Positions 17,584-25,922 of a stretch of DNA of 30,966 bases are shown here, piece by piece. Below the pieces are notes generated by a model, which saw nothing but the letters and a program-made list of their open reading frames with translations, was not told the DNA's origin and searched no databases. The stretch comes from an uncultured Vampirovibrio sp. (GTDB lineage Bacteria; Cyanobacteriota; Vampirovibrionia; Gastranaerophilales; Gastranaerophilaceae): NCBI GenBank assembly GCA_910578465.1, contig CAJTPW010000008.1, positions 1 to 30,966 on the forward strand, written 5' to 3'. Position numbers and translations under genes: made by a program. Every line of letters starts with the position of its first letter. Within the stretch, counting starts at the first letter, position 1.

Positions 17584-19369
17584 ATTCTCTTCCTTCACTT
17601 TTTGCTTTTTCTTGAAAAAGGTCTGTTTTTAAAATATCTTCAGCCTTTTTAATTACACCGCAGGCACCAAATTTTGTTAAAGATTTTATTGTTTCATCGA
17701 TATTTGCCGCATTTGGCGGAATTATCCCGTAAACCTTGACATTTGCATCTGCTCCTGACTTTGCATCGTCGACAGTATCGCCAAAAAAGCAAATATCATT
17801 ATAATAACAAGCTTTTTTAATCTTTAAAAGTCCGTCGGGTGCAGGCTTTGATTTACCTTCGGGCACATCTTCAAGACATACGAAATACTGAAAATATTTA
17901 TCAAGCCCGTATTTTTTCAAAGAATAGAATGCTTCTTCCCTTGGTCTGCCTGTAAATACCGCTAAATCATATTTTTTTGAAAGTTCATTAAAAAATTCAG
18001 CGGTTAAAACAACCTCTTCATTATCGATAGCACCTTTTTTGCCTTCTTTATCGGGATTATAAAAAATATCCTGAAAAATCTCTACAAGCTTTGAATAATC
18101 CGCTTCAATTCCTTTTTTATCAAGAAGATATTTTGTTAAATCCCAATCGTTGCTGAGTCCGCCCCTGTTTTTTGCCTCTTGCATTTCTTCAGGTGTACAT
18201 TCGCAATTTGCAAAATATTCATAAGTTTTTTGAATTGCAAAGCGATAAGAATTTGAAACATCAAAAACAACGCCGTCTAAATCAAATACAAGCAGATTTC
18301 GAGCTTTAAGTGCTTCAATGATTTTTTTTGCATCCTCAAGTGATGGAATCCCTATCCTTAAACAGGTTTGAAGATTAGAAGATGAAAATTTTCTAACAAT
18401 TATTCCTGCACAAAGAAGCTTTCTGTATATAAAATCAGCCTTTTCTTTAAAGTCAACAAGGATAAAATTTGCTTCACTTTCATATGGCTCAAAACCAAGT
18501 GCGGAAAGTTCTTTAATTAAATATGCCTTAGATTTTTTAACTTCACCTTTAACATAATCAAAATATGCATTATTATCATCCAGAGACTTTATCCCTGCAA
18601 GCACCGCAAGAGAATTTACGGAATAAGGAGAAATTATTTTCCTGAATTCTTTTATGTAATCTTCATCCGCCAAAATAAACCCGAGGCGAAGCCCTGCAAG
18701 ACCGTAGTCTTTTGAAAAAGATTTAACGCAAATTAAATTCTTATACTTTTCAACAAGGGGATAATAATCCGTTTCATTAAATTTTGAATAGTTTACATAA
18801 GTTAAATCAAGCAATATCAGCTTATCTTTAACTTCATTTAAAATCTCTTCAATAACGGAAGGAGCAATAATATCTCCTGTCGGGTTATTTGGAGTTGCAA
18901 GATAGATAAATTTTACTCTGTCGTTTAATTTTGAAAGTAAATCATCTTTGGAAAAATACCATTTTGATGTGTATTCAACCTGATTAAACTTTGAGCCGAT
19001 TATTTTAGAATATAAAACAGGCATAGAAAACGTGGGCGAAAAAGATAAAACCGTATCATCTGCCGTAAGATAGGTTGATAAAACAACATTTATGGCCTCA
19101 TCGCACCCGTTTGTAAGCATTAAATTTTCTTTTTTAAAACCGAATTTAGCCGAAAGTTTTTCCAAAAGCTCGCCATAACAGGGATATAAATTAAATCGCC
19201 TTAAATCAAGATTATTAAAAGCCTCAATAACAGAGGGTGCAGGCCCGAAAATGTTTTCATTTGAATCAAGCTTTAAGTCGCATTCAGGATAAAATTCATC
19301 AATTGAATACGGTTCAATGTTTTTTAGCGTGCTTTTTGGATTAAACTTATTTGGCTTAGTATTTTGCAT
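17570..19369 (-). CDS. hisC: HisC-HAD fusion: histidinol-phosphate aminotransferase with a C-terminal phosphatase domain
   Basis: 599 residues from the ATG at 19369. Residues 1-353 are a class II PLP aminotransferase of the HisC type: LDSNENIFGP at the N-terminus, ATPNNPTGDI, and SFSKDYGLAGLRLGF with the PLP lysine at K220. A HAD phosphatase follows without a stop: motif I FDLDGVVFD (nucleophile D363, acid/base D365), motif II VFTGR, motif III KPAPDG, motif IV FFGDTVDD. HisC makes histidinol phosphate and a HAD can dephosphorylate it, so the fusion probably runs steps 7 and 8; the phosphatase substrate is inferred from fusion and from overlap with hisB. The open frame extends 42 codons further upstream, but that part is not HisC-like. 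A -35/-10 promoter ends 6 nt before this ATG, so the mRNA is probably leaderless. Confidence 0.92.
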   Translation of the reverse strand: MQNTKPNKFNPKSTLKNIEPYSIDEFYPECDLKLDSNENIFGPAPSVIEAFNNLDLRRFNLYPCYGELLEKLSAKFGFKKENLMLTNGCDEAINVVLSTYLTADDTVLSFSPTFSMPVLYSKIIGSKFNQVEYTSKWYFSKDDLLSKLNDRVKFIYLATPNNPTGDIIAPSVIEEILNEVKDKLILLDLTYVNYSKFNETDYYPLVEKYKNLICVKSFSKDYGLAGLRLGFILADEDYIKEFRKIISPYSVNSLAVLAGIKSLDDNNAYFDYVKGEVKKSKAYLIKELSALGFEPYESEANFILVDFKEKADFIYRKLLCAGIIVRKFSSSNLQTCLRIGIPSLEDAKKIIEALKARNLLVFDLDGVVFDVSNSYRFAIQKTYEYFANCECTPEEMQEAKNRGGLSNDWDLTKYLLDKKGIEADYSKLVEIFQDIFYNPDKEGKKGAIDNEEVVLTAEFFNELSKKYDLAVFTGRPREEAFYSLKKYGLDKYFQYFVCLEDVPEGKSKPAPDGLLKIKKACYYNDICFFGDTVDDAKSGADANVKVYGIIPPNAANIDETIKSLTKFGACGVIKKAEDILKTDLFQEKAKSEGREYANS

Positions 19370-19375
19370 AGGAAA

Positions 19376-19404
19376 ATTATAGCCTAAATTCCGCTTAAAT
19401 TCAA
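19376..19404 (-). promoter_or_regulatory. hisC-HAD promoter predicting a leaderless mRNA
   Basis: Minus strand TTGAAT, 17-base spacer, TATAAT, then 6 bases to the ATG. Initiation 6-8 nt after the -10 box would fall on the start codon itself. There is no Shine-Dalgarno sequence. Confidence 0.65.
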
Positions 19405-19431
19405 ACAACAGGAATATGGGCCTCAAATTTG

Positions 19432-19440
19432 TGGTAAGAT
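19432..19440 (+). promoter_or_regulatory. Extended -10 promoter of the ankyrin gene
   Basis: TGG-TAAGAT lies 36 nt before the ATG at 19477, back-to-back with the hisC promoter. An alternative -10, TATACT, lies at 19450-19455. Confidence 0.4.
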
Positions 19441-19476
19441 TTATAAAAATATACTTTTTTGGGGGTTTTAAATAAG

Positions 19477-20598
19477 ATGAAAAAAGTTTTGACACTTGCC
19501 TTGATTATAACACTTGTTTGCACGGCAAAAATAGCCCTGGCGCAAGAGCCAACGGCAAAAACACAAGAAGAGGCAACAAATAAAAAAGTGCAAAAACTTT
19601 TTGAAACCGCCCTCAGGAAAGAAAATTATGATGAAGCTAAAAAGCAGCTTGAAAATGGTGCAGACGTCAACAAAGAATGCTATCTTTGCTATGCTGTCAT
19701 AAACAACAAGGAAAACGAATTTGATTTTTTAATTGAAAATGGTGCAAACCCCGATGGCATAAGCAAACTTTGGACACCTCTATATTTTGCAATCCACGAT
19801 AGCAGAAATGAAATGATTGATAAACTTCTTGAAAAAGGTGCAAACCCAAACAAGGAAGCTGCTGTACCGCTTTTGTTTCACTCTGTTGTAAGAAAAAATA
19901 ACCACGCATTTGAAAAGCTGCTATATGCAGGCGCAGACCCGAATAAAGTTTTTATAAGGGCAAATGCGGTGCAGGCTGCTTTTTCCGGAAAAAATGAAGA
20001 AATAATTGAAACACTCACAAAATTTCAGCAAAAAGATTTTAAAAAGCCCGCAACGGATATCAACGCGTCAATTGAGCTTTTGAACACAATTGAAAACGGC
20101 AAACCTTTCTATAGGGCAATTAAGGGTGAAAACGAGCTCAAAAAACCCATAAAAGCAAGGTATTTAGACATTTCAACCTTTGGAGATTACAATACAGATA
20201 TTTATTTTGCAATTTCTTTCCTTAAAAATAAAGAGCTCACAATTTTTATAGACAACAAATATGCACATGAGCCAAAAGAAGTTATAGCGCTTTTAATTGC
20301 CGGAAATTCAATTCATACCGACAGGAAAAGTTCAAAAACAGAATTTCTTTTTCAGCTAGGTGCGCAAAGTTTGATGTATGAAGAATTTTTGATTAAGAAC
20401 CCGAACCTCAGGCTGGATAAAAATTCCCGACCAATTCAAACATATTTTAACCCCTTTTTAGCTTTTATCCAGCAAAATAAATATGATATGAATACCCTTT
20501 GGCTGATTGCAGAGCGGGGGATGTTTGGGAAACATATAAAAGAAACCTCCCCCGGATTTAAAAACAAAGATTTAAATTCATATTTTGAAGACCTGTAA
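19477..20598 (+). CDS. Exported ankyrin-repeat protein
   Basis: 373 residues. An N-terminal signal peptide (KK, then LTLALIITLVCTAKIALA) has a likely cut at ALA|QE, so the protein is periplasmic or secreted. Residues ~35-180 hold four or five degenerate ankyrin repeats, recognised by LLEKGANPN, LIENGANPDG, LYAGADPNK and QLENGADVNK turns about 33 residues apart. The second half (about 190-373) has no repeat and no recognised domain. Ankyrin repeats bind other proteins; the partner is unknown. The start at 19477 is chosen over an in-frame ATG six codons upstream because it yields the signal peptide directly. The ribosome binding site is weak (GGGGG 11 nt upstream). It converges on the next gene with only 45 nt between stops. 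Confidence 0.88.
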   Translation: MKKVLTLALIITLVCTAKIALAQEPTAKTQEEATNKKVQKLFETALRKENYDEAKKQLENGADVNKECYLCYAVINNKENEFDFLIENGANPDGISKLWTPLYFAIHDSRNEMIDKLLEKGANPNKEAAVPLLFHSVVRKNNHAFEKLLYAGADPNKVFIRANAVQAAFSGKNEEIIETLTKFQQKDFKKPATDINASIELLNTIENGKPFYRAIKGENELKKPIKARYLDISTFGDYNTDIYFAISFLKNKELTIFIDNKYAHEPKEVIALLIAGNSIHTDRKSSKTEFLFQLGAQSLMYEEFLIKNPNLRLDKNSRPIQTYFNPFLAFIQQNKYDMNTLWLIAERGMFGKHIKETSPGFKNKDLNSYFEDL

Positions 20599-20643
20599 AT
20601 CGTCTGCAAAGACAAGAATTTCAAGAGCAAAAAGCAGTTAAAT

Positions 20644-21450
20644 CTACCAACCGCCTGCAAAGGTTTGTTTTTCTCGAGTTTCAATCCTTAAATTTGCAAG
20701 TTCTATATCATCATAATCAACATAAGCGTGCTGGAAAAGATTTTTTCCTGTTCTTACGGTCACTTCATTTGTGGGACGGATTAAATTTCTGGGGATTAGA
20801 ATTTCCTGATTATCTCCATTGATATTCAATTCTCCGATTTTTTGCCCGTTGAAAAAAATCTCTGCAGGGCTTGAATAAACGCTTGCAATTCTGTTTTGGC
20901 CCATTTCTTTTGCAAGTTTTGTATCAAGACCGATAACGGTTCCTATCACGATTAATGCCTCTTCTGACGGGGAAATCGGGGCCATATTAAACTTTTTGGT
21001 AAAAAATGTTCCTATTGATTTTATCTTAAAATCTGAAGAATTAGCAGATGTATCAGCAAAAACGTTGTCTCCAAGGTGAAAAAGCGAAGCTTCAAGCTGT
21101 ATATCTCCGCTTTTAGAGCGCTCAATTCCAAGCTTTAGAGGCTGATTTAGAGAATTTTTATCAATCGTTAATGAATAAGGTCTGAAACCTTCTTTTTCAA
21201 CAGATAAAACCGTTGTAGAATCAATTTTTGTATTCAGCTCGAACCTGCCGTCCTGTCCTGTATAAGTTTCAAAGCCGTTTTTTGGTATGCTGACTTTTGC
21301 ATTATCAACAGGAGAGCCGTCTTTTGAATCCACAACCTGATTTCTTGCATATAATTTATCATCCTGTCTTACTTTTCCTGAAATTACATCCGCAAAAGAC
21401 GCGGAAGAAAAGAAAAGCAGAAAAAACACGGATATAATTATTTTTTTCAT
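20644..21450 (-). CDS. Exported protein with a carboxypeptidase-regulatory-like domain
   Basis: 268 residues. Signal peptide KKIIISVFFLLFFSSASFA, then VISGKVRQDD. Residues ~40-105 match the beta-sandwich carboxypeptidase-regulatory-like/CNA-B-like fold: GSPVDNAKVSIPKNG, then TYTGQDGRFELNTKID and VEKEGFRPYSLTI, the usual 'add-on' domain of surface and periplasmic proteins. The rest is unassigned, with a short segment (PAEIFFNGQKIGELNING) resembling PEGA-type repeats. The ATG at 21450 follows GAGG by 6 nt; an ATG four codons upstream is less well placed. It has no visible operon partner, and the DUF378 gene is divergent. Export is confident, role unknown. Confidence 0.82.
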   Translation of the reverse strand: MKKIIISVFFLLFFSSASFADVISGKVRQDDKLYARNQVVDSKDGSPVDNAKVSIPKNGFETYTGQDGRFELNTKIDSTTVLSVEKEGFRPYSLTIDKNSLNQPLKLGIERSKSGDIQLEASLFHLGDNVFADTSANSSDFKIKSIGTFFTKKFNMAPISPSEEALIVIGTVIGLDTKLAKEMGQNRIASVYSSPAEIFFNGQKIGELNINGDNQEILIPRNLIRPTNEVTVRTGKNLFQHAYVDYDDIELANLRIETREKQTFAGGW

Positions 21451-21626
21451 TTCTAACCTCACATCTGGATACTGTTTTAGCTGTTTTAAATATTTTTACA
21501 GGATTATTTTAAAAATTTTAATTCACCACAAGGATAGAAAATAACATTGTTAAAAAACCCGACCAAAGAGCAATTTAAAAACGGGAAAAATCGGAACACA
21601 CTTTGAAAATAAAAAGGAGATACAAA

Positions 21627-21848
21627 ATGAACAGATTTTTAAACATTTTACAGGCAATCTGCTACATCTTAATTGTAATTGGAGCCATAAACTGGGGTCT
21701 TGTAGGCGGATTTAATTTTAACCTTGTTGAATACTTATTTGGAACAAACACTTATTTAACAAAAGGTATTTACATTACAGTAGGGCTTGCAGCGATTGCT
21801 TCCGTACTTCTTACAATTAAATACACTCTTGAAAACAAAGAATACTAA
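21627..21848 (+). CDS. DUF378 small membrane protein
   Basis: 73 residues with two hydrophobic helices (residues ~8-28 and ~48-65). It carries the family signature IGAINWGLVGGFNFNLVEYLFG, in which an INWGL(V/I)G turn is followed by N-L-V. DUF378 proteins are small inner-membrane proteins of unknown function found widely in bacteria. The start is set by AAAAGGAGA 6 nt before the ATG; an upstream in-frame start would include the ribosome binding site. It stands alone between two minus-strand genes. Confidence 0.9.
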   Translation: MNRFLNILQAICYILIVIGAINWGLVGGFNFNLVEYLFGTNTYLTKGIYITVGLAAIASVLLTIKYTLENKEY

Positions 21849-21876
21849 ATCTTTAAAAAGTTTTCATACTGTTATA

Positions 21877-23379
21877 CTATGCCTTTGAGGGAATATTATC
21901 ATCCTTTGAGGGCATAGTTTCAACGTTTGAAGGATTTGAATAATCCGCAGTCCCCGGAAAATCTTTACTTCCTGTTCTTATTTCGGTTATTTTATACTGA
22001 ATTTTTGGTATAAGCCATGCAATGCCAAAACAAGAAACGGCAATACCTGCAAGTCTGTATAAAAGATTTTTATTTGTTGTTTGTTTTGAGAATTTCTTTA
22101 CAAAATCAGCGTCAATTAAATCAACACCTTTTGCTTTAGCATTTTTTACAAGATTTTCCGTAAATTTATCAACACTCGTCCTGATTTCTTCACAGACCTT
22201 TCTTGAAACATATTTACTCTTATCAAGCGCAGCACCGTACGTGCCTTTATCCAGAGCATTTTTTAGAAATTCAGGATTTGTATTCCACCCTTCGGATACA
22301 ATATCAGCAGCCTGCATTTTCGACAATACGGATTTACCGTCAAGTAACGGTTGCATTTCAGACATTAAACGCGCCTTAGTATCATACATGCCGCACGTTG
22401 CAGCCTTGAATTCATCCAGAGTGACAACACCTTTTTTATTAAAGGGAATCCTTGCAAGAACGCTCGAGATATTAGCGGGTATGGTTTTTGAGTAATTAGC
22501 AAATTCATCAGGGGTGAATTTATTATCACCCATTGATTTAACAAGGTGCTGCTCTGTCACCTTTAAAACATCGGGGTGCATTGGTGTATTTCCTGTTGCT
22601 TTCGCTAAAAGCGCTGCAGTGTGCCCTGTTGCAAAAAGATAGAAATAAATTGATGAAGTATCCCTGAAAGCAAATTCAAAACCTTCGAAAGGATTTCTCG
22701 AATTTTTAACTCTGCCGAATATCATACCTGCATCAGTTGAGATTAAACGTCCGACAGTTGTGTTTTCGGCAAAGTGTGTGATTTTACAAATGTTTTCAAC
22801 CAAACCACCTTTAAAAGAAAGTGCAGATTTTTTGGCATTGTTTGCAAATTCTTCCATGGAAGGCACAAAAGAAGATGGTGCGAGTTTTAGGGTAGAAACT
22901 TTTTTAGACACGGACTCATTTTGAATATTGTTTGCTTCTTCCCCCGCTTTTGCTTTGGACCAATTTGTTATTTTATGGTTCAACTTCGGCAGAATAAAAC
23001 CTGTTAAAGCCGTTGCAATCAAGGCGCTTGCCGCAACCTTGCCAAATTTGAATGCACAGGTTTTAGCACGAACATCTTTTGGAATATTTAAAAAAGGTGC
23101 GCGAAGCTCATCTCTTCCTAAATCCGTATTCAAATATTTAAGCCCGAGCTTTTTCCCTATAAAATCCCCTATTGAATTTAAAACCTTTACCCCGAATAAC
23201 CAGAAAATTGCAGTACTTGTTTCTTCCCGAAGACGCTCTCTGCCTTCAATTTTTCCCCCGCGCTGATATCCTTTATATGTGCGCCCGACTGTTCCTGCAG
23301 TTTCAACCAGAGCAACAGGAAGAACTTTATCAGGATTTATGAGTGTTGATAATGCTTTTGTTGTATTAAAATTTAACAT
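21877..23379 (-). CDS. Membrane-associated protein of unknown function with an EF-hand-like segment
   Basis: 500 residues, no family recognised. Features: a hydrophobic stretch at ~113-130 (AASALIATALTGFILP), a second near the C-terminus (LYRLAGIAVSCFGIAWLIP), and a polar Pro/Ser/Asp tail (MPSKDDNIPSKA). Around residues 300-350 two helix-loop-helix segments, KFTPDEFANYSK and FNKKGVVTLDEFKAA, resemble EF-hands, but the loops lack a full set of Asp/Glu ligands. An internal ALSFKGG echoes the SFSG motif of two other proteins in the window. There is no signal peptide. No ribosome binding site precedes the ATG; a TATTAA lies 6 nt upstream, so it may be leaderless, but without a -35 box this is weak. 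The long open frame supports a real gene. Confidence 0.75.
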   Translation of the reverse strand: MLNFNTTKALSTLINPDKVLPVALVETAGTVGRTYKGYQRGGKIEGRERLREETSTAIFWLFGVKVLNSIGDFIGKKLGLKYLNTDLGRDELRAPFLNIPKDVRAKTCAFKFGKVAASALIATALTGFILPKLNHKITNWSKAKAGEEANNIQNESVSKKVSTLKLAPSSFVPSMEEFANNAKKSALSFKGGLVENICKITHFAENTTVGRLISTDAGMIFGRVKNSRNPFEGFEFAFRDTSSIYFYLFATGHTAALLAKATGNTPMHPDVLKVTEQHLVKSMGDNKFTPDEFANYSKTIPANISSVLARIPFNKKGVVTLDEFKAATCGMYDTKARLMSEMQPLLDGKSVLSKMQAADIVSEGWNTNPEFLKNALDKGTYGAALDKSKYVSRKVCEEIRTSVDKFTENLVKNAKAKGVDLIDADFVKKFSKQTTNKNLLYRLAGIAVSCFGIAWLIPKIQYKITEIRTGSKDFPGTADYSNPSNVETMPSKDDNIPSKA

Positions 23380-23468
23380 CAGGGTTTAATAATTCATTAC
23401 GGATAGGATTACACAGATTAAAAACCGCAAAAAAATATTTTTTGACAAAAAATTATAAGCAAATTCAC

Positions 23469-24170
23469 TTAAGATTGTACAAGTTCATAGCCCGACATAT
23501 TACAAATCTGTTTTTTCCAATTTTCTATAATTTCTTCTTCGTCTCCAAGATATGAAATAGGAGTGCCGACCCTAATATTTATTTTTTTTCTTTTAAAAAG
23601 ACTCCAATTGTACTTTTCAACGCCTGTTATTGCAACAGGTAAAATATCAACCTTCACCATCTTTGCAAGGACAACAAAGCCCTTGTTTATTGTTTCAATT
23701 TTTTTATTCTTTCTGATACCACCTTGAGGGAAAATACAAAGGCTAAAATTTGCTTTAAACACTTCTTTGGCGGATTTTATCGTTGAAACTTCAAGCTTTT
23801 CACGATTAACTGAAAACGCGCCGAGCCTTGAAACATTTCTTGCAATATATCTGCCCCAAAACCCGCTGCCTTCAAAAAGCTCTTTTTTTGCCATATAAGC
23901 AAGCCCCGGAGCAGTTGCAAACGTTGCAAGAAACGGATCAAAATATGAAATATGGTTTGGAGCAACGATACACGGGGTATTCATCTTTTTATCGCCTTTT
24001 TTAAGTTTTATGGAATAAAAAAGAAAGGTAAACGGAAGAAAAAGAATATACAAAGCATAAATCTGATAAAGCTTTGTAAAAATATTGAAATCTTTTGCAT
24101 ATCTTCTTGTATAATTTCTCTTCGTTTGCTGTTCTTTATTCATAGGGGTTTTCTGCTTTTTTTCAGACAT
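23469..24170 (-). CDS. plsC: PlsC-like 1-acylglycerol-3-phosphate acyltransferase (second copy)
   Basis: 233 residues. The catalytic HX4D box is NHISYFDP, and the second conserved block is FPQGGIRKNKKIE, where the glycerol-3-phosphate-binding motif FPEGTR is altered to FPQGGIR. A hydrophobic segment precedes the catalytic box (ALYILFLPFTFLFYSI). Enzymes of this family add the second acyl chain to lysophosphatidic acid at the inner membrane. Ribosome binding site AAGGAG lies 6 nt before the ATG. It overlaps the end of the upstream paralogue by 8 nt, so the pair is co-translated. The changed motif II may mean altered substrate choice or an accessory role. Confidence 0.88.
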   Translation of the reverse strand: MSEKKQKTPMNKEQQTKRNYTRRYAKDFNIFTKLYQIYALYILFLPFTFLFYSIKLKKGDKKMNTPCIVAPNHISYFDPFLATFATAPGLAYMAKKELFEGSGFWGRYIARNVSRLGAFSVNREKLEVSTIKSAKEVFKANFSLCIFPQGGIRKNKKIETINKGFVVLAKMVKVDILPVAITGVEKYNWSLFKRKKINIRVGTPISYLGDEEEIIENWKKQICNMSGYELVQS

Positions 24171-24837
24171 CCGCTTCTCCTTGTGATAACCTTATAATCT
24201 TATCACTCCAAATTTTTACCATTTCCTTTGTATCGTCATTATAAGGAATTGGTTTTCCTATTCTTATGGTAATTTTACTCTCAAAAGGTTTTCTGTCTTC
24301 CTTTAGTGCACCCGTTATTGCAACAGGTAAAATATCACATTTTAATGTCTTTGCAATGCCTGCAAAGCCTCTTGCTATGTTGTCCATATTGCCATCGGTT
24401 TCCCTTGTTCCCTGCGGGAAAAGCCCCAGAGCCCAATTGGTTTTTTTAATACCGAGCGCGGTTTTTATGGTTGAAACCCCGAGTTTTTCACGATTAACCG
24501 CAAATGCTCCAAGTAAATCAAGAAAAAACCTTGCCACAGGTTTTTCAAAAAGTTCTTTTTTTGCCATATAGGCAACAGGCCTTTTTATGGCAGCAATTAC
24601 CAAAAACGGATCAATGGCACTCATATGATTAGAGGCAACAATAAAAAACTTGCCCTTGGGTACATTTTCCCTGCCGTATATTTTTAGACCGCAGGCAATC
24701 TTATAATAAGTTCCGTATACAACAGAACAGGTAAGCCATTGAAAAAAAGCCCTGAAGGCATTAAATTCTTTAGGTTCTCTGTGAGTATATGAAGTTATTT
24801 CTTTTTTATCATTTTGTTTTTTGGAAGTATCTGACAT
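24163..24837 (-). CDS. plsC: PlsC-like 1-acylglycerol-3-phosphate acyltransferase (first copy)
   Basis: 224 residues. HX4D box NHMSAIDP and a near-canonical FPQGTRETDG phosphate-binding block, with YMAKKELFEKP and AFAVNREK between them, as in bacterial PlsC. It catalyses phosphatidic acid formation at the inner membrane. The start at ATG 24837 follows AAGGAG by 6 nt; the ten extra codons upstream would swallow that site. It is clearly paralogous to the next gene (shared AYMAKKELFE, AFxVNREKL, STIK, ILPVAITG segments) and overlaps it by 8 nt. Confidence 0.92.
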   Translation of the reverse strand: MSDTSKKQNDKKEITSYTHREPKEFNAFRAFFQWLTCSVVYGTYYKIACGLKIYGRENVPKGKFFIVASNHMSAIDPFLVIAAIKRPVAYMAKKELFEKPVARFFLDLLGAFAVNREKLGVSTIKTALGIKKTNWALGLFPQGTRETDGNMDNIARGFAGIAKTLKCDILPVAITGALKEDRKPFESKITIRIGKPIPYNDDTKEMVKIWSDKIIRLSQGEADV

Positions 24838-24885
24838 AAATCTCCTTGTTTTTAGGCATTTTAGCAACCTTTTAAGGTATTTAAA

Positions 24886-25830
24886 CTAAACAAAAAAACT
24901 GTGGGAATATATTTCTTTATTCAACAAAACCCTCGCGGCTTTGATAATACTTAATTCATCCTTATTGCTTTTATCATACTTGATTTCATCAATATCATCA
25001 AAGCAGTTAACTGCATTATATAAAGAAAAATAAAGACTATCAAGGGATGATAATTCAGCTGCATTGTTTCCTGCTATTTCATCCCGAATCATTTTATAAA
25101 CCCTTACCGTTTCAACATCAAACCCGTCTACAATAGCACTATCGAGACCTGCGCCCATTGCAAGAACAAGGAAAACACGATTTAAAAGCGGTCTTATTTC
25201 TTTCGGAGAACCGTTTGAAATATTTGAAAGTCCGACAATCGTTTGAACTTCGCCCATCCCTTCTTTCAACATTCTTATAGTTTCAAGAACAACATTTGCC
25301 TGTTCCTGCGCAACAGAAAGCGGCAAAACAAGGGGATCAAAATAAACTTTATTTTCCAAAATACCAAAAGAAGCTGCATTTTCAAAGATATTAAAAGAAA
25401 GTTCAAGCCTCTCGTCAGATGTTTTTGCAATACCTTTTGCAGGGTCAAAAGCAAGAGCAATAACATTTGCCCCGAATTCACCCGCAATTTCAAAACCTGT
25501 ATTCATCTTCTCAACATCCGCACAAACGCTGTTTAAAAAAGATTTTTCAGCTTTTTTGGAAGACAGCAGAGAAACCCCTGTTCTCATTTCGGCAAAATTT
25601 GACGTATCGAAAGAAAAATCAACATCAAAATTTTTATTTAAAAGATTTGTTAAATATTCCATAGACCCGACAAGCGGTCCTTTTGCGGGTCCTATATTCA
25701 AATCAAAAACCCTAAGACCGTTTTGAAATGCTTTTTTTACAATATTGATAATATATTCATCATCCTTGTTTAAAATTGCCTCTTTGGTCGTTTTTGAAAT
25801 TATATGTAAATTTTCCGCAATTAATACCAT
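24886..25830 (-). CDS. Pterin-binding methyltetrahydrofolate:corrinoid methyltransferase-like protein
   Basis: 314 residues in a TIM-barrel pterin-binding fold. Family segments in order: MVLIAENLHIISKTT at the start, VFDLNIGPAKG, VDFSFDTSNFAEM, NVIALAF, VYFDPLVLPLSV and VGLSNISNGSP. These match the methyltransferase (AcsE/MeTr, MetH pterin domain) branch more than dihydropteroate synthase. The known reaction moves the methyl of methyl-THF to a corrinoid protein; no corrinoid protein or acs gene is adjacent. The frame is open 57 codons further upstream, but that part runs through the divergent promoter and is unlike the family; ATG 25830 has AGGA 4-5 nt before it. It is about 50 residues longer than typical MeTr, at the C-terminus. 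Fold is confident, exact reaction moderate. Confidence 0.8.
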   Translation of the reverse strand: MVLIAENLHIISKTTKEAILNKDDEYIINIVKKAFQNGLRVFDLNIGPAKGPLVGSMEYLTNLLNKNFDVDFSFDTSNFAEMRTGVSLLSSKKAEKSFLNSVCADVEKMNTGFEIAGEFGANVIALAFDPAKGIAKTSDERLELSFNIFENAASFGILENKVYFDPLVLPLSVAQEQANVVLETIRMLKEGMGEVQTIVGLSNISNGSPKEIRPLLNRVFLVLAMGAGLDSAIVDGFDVETVRVYKMIRDEIAGNNAAELSSLDSLYFSLYNAVNCFDDIDEIKYDKSNKDELSIIKAARVLLNKEIYSHSFFV

Positions 25831-25864
25831 AAATTCCTGTCCCATCGGCGCACACGCACCGTTA

Positions 25865-25893
25865 TTTACTAAAGATACAGATTTTGTTATAAT
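25865..25893 (+). promoter_or_regulatory. Promoter of the Skp/OmpH-like gene
   Basis: TTTACT, 17-base spacer, TATAAT with an upstream TG (TGT-TATAAT), 29 nt before the ATG at 25923. It lies in the 92-bp gap shared with the divergent methyltransferase-like gene. Confidence 0.7.
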
Positions 25894-25922
25894 TTTAACA
25901 TAGAAATTATGGGGAGAAACAT

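Noticed and set aside
19370..19495. 42 extra upstream codons of hisC-HAD
   Set aside because: They cover a good -35/-10 promoter, overlap the divergent ankyrin gene start and do not resemble HisC.
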